From NCBI RefSeq assembly GCF_900110535.1, contig NZ_FOJA01000001.1, positions 1,364,001 through 1,428,000 of the forward strand: a stretch of 64,000 bases of DNA. Reading direction: 5' to 3'. The notes under the pieces were generated by a model. The model saw only the letters and a program-made list of their open reading frames with translations. It was not told where the DNA came from and did not search any database. A program made the translations under genes and the position numbers. This DNA comes from Halobacterium jilantaiense. GTDB taxonomy: Archaea; Halobacteriota; Halobacteria; Halobacteriales; Halobacteriaceae. Positions 61,514 to 64,000 of the stretch are shown in pieces (position 1 is the first letter of the stretch; each line of letters begins with the position of its first letter).

Positions 61514-62884
61514 TTACCGGCTACCCGGGTGGTCGTCGGGGAGGCCACGCCGGCCGAACGTCGACTCGCGCAGTGTCTCGCCCTCGGGGTCAGCGAGCAG
61601 GCCGCGCTCGCGGAGCTCCGGCACGACGAGGTCGACGAAGTCCCGGACGCTGTCGGGGCGCGCGACCTCCTTGACGTTGAAACCGTCGACGCCGACGTCG
61701 TGGAACCAGTGCTCGAAGACGTCCGCGACCTGCTCGGGCGTCCCGACAACGACAGGGGAAGTCGTCCCGAGGCCGGCGAACTCGGCGACCTCGCGGACCG
61801 TCCAGTCGCGGTCGTCGTTCGACGTGAACGCGTTCACGACGCCCTGGATGGCCTCCGTCTCGATGTGTTCGAGTTCCTGGTCGGGGTCGAGTTCAGAGAG
61901 GTCCATATCCACGAACCCGGACATGAGCGCGAGCACCCCTTCGGTGTCGATGGCGTCCCGGTACGCGTCGTGTTTCGCCTCCGCGATTGCCTCCGTCTCG
62001 CCGACGATGGGGACGATGCCGGGGAAGAACGCGAGGTCGTCGGGGTCGCGGCCGTGGGCTGCGGCACGCTCCCGGAGGTCCGCCATGTAGTCGACGACGG
62101 CGTCGTCCGAGGGCTGGCTGACGAAGACGGCTTCGGCGTGTTCGGCGGCGAACTCGCGGCCGCGGTCCGACGAGCCCGCCTGATAGAGGACGGGCGTGCG
62201 CTGTGGCGACGGCTCGGCGCTGTGGGGACCCGGCACGTCGAAGTGCTCGCCCTCGTGGTCGATGCCGTGGACCTTCTCGGGGTCGCTGAACGTCGCCGCG
62301 TCCTCGTCCCGGACGACGGCATCGTCCTCCCAGGAGTCCTCCCAGAGGGCGTACAGCACGTCCATGAACTCGTCGGCGCGGTCGTAGCGCTCGTCGTGGT
62401 CGAGGCGGTCGTCGTAGCCGAGGTTCGCGGCCGCGGATTCGAGGTAGGAGGTGACGACGTTGAAGGCGACGCGGCCGTCCGTGAGGTGGTCGAGCGTGGA
62501 GAACTCGCGGGCGAGCTGGTAGGGATGGTTGTAGGACGTGGACTTCGTCACCGCGAACCCGATGTCGTCGGTCACCTCGGCCATCGCGGGAATCAGGTAC
62601 GCCGGGTCGTTCGACGGCGTCTGGACGGCTTTCTCGATTGCCGTCTCCCGGTCGCCGCCGAAGACGTCGTAGATGCCGCGGACATCCGCGAAGAAGACGG
62701 CGTCGAAGCCGCCGCGCTCGGCCGTGCGCGCGACATCAGTCCAGTACTCCCGGTCGCTGTACCGGTGGCTCTGGTCGCCGGGGAGCCGCCAGGAGCCGAC
62801 GGACACGTGCTCCACGGCGTTCATCGTGAAGAGGTTGAGGCGCAACCGGTCGCTGGCAGCACCGTCCTCGGCGTCGTCGGTCAT
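61514..62884 (-). CDS. LLM-class flavin-dependent monooxygenase (NtaA/SnaA/DszA type)
   Basis: The 456-residue protein has the NtaA/DszA arrangement: VGSWRLPGDQSHRYSDREYW, FDAVFFADVRGIYD, HPYQLAREFSTLDHLTDGRV and AEAVFVSQPSDDAV. It oxidises a small substrate such as a chelator, sulfur heterocycle or alkanoate with reduced FMN and oxygen. No dedicated flavin reductase lies next to it. Confidence 0.88.
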   Translation of the reverse strand: MTDDAEDGAASDRLRLNLFTMNAVEHVSVGSWRLPGDQSHRYSDREYWTDVARTAERGGFDAVFFADVRGIYDVFGGDRETAIEKAVQTPSNDPAYLIPAMAEVTDDIGFAVTKSTSYNHPYQLAREFSTLDHLTDGRVAFNVVTSYLESAAANLGYDDRLDHDERYDRADEFMDVLYALWEDSWEDDAVVRDEDAATFSDPEKVHGIDHEGEHFDVPGPHSAEPSPQRTPVLYQAGSSDRGREFAAEHAEAVFVSQPSDDAVVDYMADLRERAAAHGRDPDDLAFFPGIVPIVGETEAIAEAKHDAYRDAIDTEGVLALMSGFVDMDLSELDPDQELEHIETEAIQGVVNAFTSNDDRDWTVREVAEFAGLGTTSPVVVGTPEQVADVFEHWFHDVGVDGFNVKEVARPDSVRDFVDLVVPELRERGLLADPEGETLRESTFGRRGLPDDHPGSR

Positions 62885-63103
62885 GGCACGGCGTTCGCGG
62901 CGACGGTGTTTACCCGGGTCGACACCGGCGACTGCGTGGCGTTGTCACAGACCTCGGCAAGAACCGCTGGGGTTACGGCTGCCGGGAAAAGGGCGTGCAG
63001 GTGGCGGGGCTGCACCGGTGCGCGGTGCCACCGTTCCGCGTCCGCGCACACCGGGCGACGGTCAGGTCACGCACCGGGGTGGTCCCGCCCTCGCACTTGA
63101 ATC

Positions 63104-64000
63104 TCAGCAGGAGCAGTAGTAGTCGCGGTCGGCGAACTCGACGTCCAGACGGTGGGCGATCGGTGCTGGGTCGCTCGGCCGGTAGACGGCGGTGGTGAGG
63201 TCGCCGGACTCCTCGAAGGCACCGGAGACGAGCGCCTGCCAGTCCTCGCTGGCGAGCACGTCGCCTGTCTCGCCGCCGGCGACCAGCGGGAGGTAGTCTT
63301 CGAGGGAGACCCAGCGCGCGTCTCGGACACCGTCCGACTCGTAGCCCGGTGCGGCGTCCACGCCGGCGGTCGCGTCGCTGTAGGCGGCCATCGGGAGGTT
63401 CGCGCCCGCCCGGACGGGCATGCTGATCCACTTCCACGGGCGGGTGTTGACATCGAGGAGGACGTACTCGCCGCGGTCGCGGTCGTAGACGAACTCCGCC
63501 TCGCTGATGCCGTGGTAGCCCGCATCCTCGACGACCGAGAGCGCGCGCTCGCGGAGGTCGGGGTTCTCGACAGTCTCGACGACGCAGGACGTGCCGTAGC
63601 CGAGCGGCGCGCGGACACGAGCGTTCCCGACGACCGCGAGTGGGTCGCCGGACTCGGGGACGTAGGAGGCCAGCGACTGGTCCTCGCCCCGCGCGACCGG
63701 GACCTTCTCTTGGGCCATGACCTCGATACCGGTCTCCTCGGCCATCTCGACGACATCGTGGTACTCCTCGCGGTCCGCGACCTCGACGACGTTCGTGCCG
63801 ACGGCCTCCTCGAATTCGCGCTTGCGGGCGGGCTTGAGTACGAGCGGGAAGCCGAGTTCGTCGGCGGCCTCCTCGGGGTCGGTCCTGGAGAGGTGGTGGG
63901 TCTCCGGGTAGGGGACGCCCAGTTCCTCGCAGCGGTCGTAGAGGCTTGTCTTGTCGAGGACGGCGTCAAGCGTCTCGCTGTCCGCGAACGGCAGTCGGAC
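63104..64000 (-). CDS. ATP-grasp carboxylate-amine ligase, 5' end cut by the window
   Basis: 299 codons are seen, with the start beyond base 64000. The sequence contains FPLVLKPARKREF (ATP-grasp Lys), ISEAEFVYDRDRGEYVLLDV followed by NTRPWKW (metal-binding Glu/Asn), and ends DRDYYCSC. It fits ATP-grasp ligases that join a carboxylate to an amine or thiol; the substrate is unknown. Confidence 0.8.
   Translation of the reverse strand, partial: VRLPFADSETLDAVLDKTSLYDRCEELGVPYPETHHLSRTDPEEAADELGFPLVLKPARKREFEEAVGTNVVEVADREEYHDVVEMAEETGIEVMAQEKVPVARGEDQSLASYVPESGDPLAVVGNARVRAPLGYGTSCVVETVENPDLRERALSVVEDAGYHGISEAEFVYDRDRGEYVLLDVNTRPWKWISMPVRAGANLPMAAYSDATAGVDAAPGYESDGVRDARWVSLEDYLPLVAGGETGDVLASEDWQALVSGAFEESGDLTTAVYRPSDPAPIAHRLDVEFADRDYYCSC

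Noticed and set aside
59756-63100. 1114-codon plus-strand frame over the HerA-like and flavin monooxygenase genes
   Set aside because: It covers two unrelated intact genes in antisense and has no recognisable motif.

Overview
This is a GC-rich window from a haloarchaeon, most likely Halobacterium or a close relative. The predicted proteins are strongly acidic and codons are GC-ending. There is a Halobacterium-type S-layer glycoprotein, a type IV pilin with the haloarchaeal [15 protein letters not shown] core, PGF-CTERM-type surface proteins, and the archaeal pterin enzyme MptD. Function calls come from motif recognition by eye; no database search was run.

Layout. 1-8.7 kb is ordinary chromosome: AN1 zinc-finger protein, azf-like dehydrogenase, mptD, an acidic hypothetical protein, a fused trehalose-phosphate synthase/phosphatase, a creatininase-family (ArfB-like) hydrolase, an ABC exporter and a DUF192 lipoprotein. 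At 8734-8807 lies tRNA-Val(TAC).

8.8-33.5 kb is an integrated element. Its left edge is the 3' end of tRNA-Val. Its right edge is a 13-bp exact copy of that end (24 bp if imperfect matches are allowed), 65 bp after a full-length tyrosine integrase. From left to right it holds: (a) a run of tiny, overlapping plus-strand genes (zinc-finger micro-protein, SWIM-finger protein, ribbon-helix-helix protein) ending in a short integrase; (b) a VapBC toxin-antitoxin pair; (c) a minus-strand block of about 20 overlapping genes that looks like a virion module, with a packaging-type ATPase followed by two short ORFs, a 176-aa and a 247-aa protein, the layout of tailless sphaerolipoviruses with two capsid proteins; (d) a patch of cargo and scars: a lipoprotein with a transglutaminase-like domain, a zinc-ribbon/CAP protein, a decayed gene copy and an integrase remnant; (e) an AT-rich four-gene operon (restriction-nuclease-like protein, Ser/Thr kinase, TGT-like barrel protein, metallophosphoesterase) that I regard as a candidate undescribed defence or stress system; (f) three PhiH1-repressor-like winged helices around an internally duplicated protein; and (g) a regulator/integrase module.

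33.5-64 kb is chromosome again, rich in cell-surface genes: S-layer glycoprotein, two zinc-ribbon micro-proteins, a membrane glycosyltransferase, a repeat protein, a frameshifted FAD/Rieske oxidoreductase and a pilin. tRNA-Phe(GAA) follows, with three decayed copies of parts of itself downstream. Then come a duplicated membrane protein, the DabAB inorganic-carbon uptake pair with an Lrp-type regulator, a sulfatase, a 2115-aa repeat surface protein, a HAD phosphatase, a cold-shock protein, an aldo/keto reductase, a HerA-like ATPase, a flavin monooxygenase and the 3' part of an ATP-grasp ligase cut by the window end.
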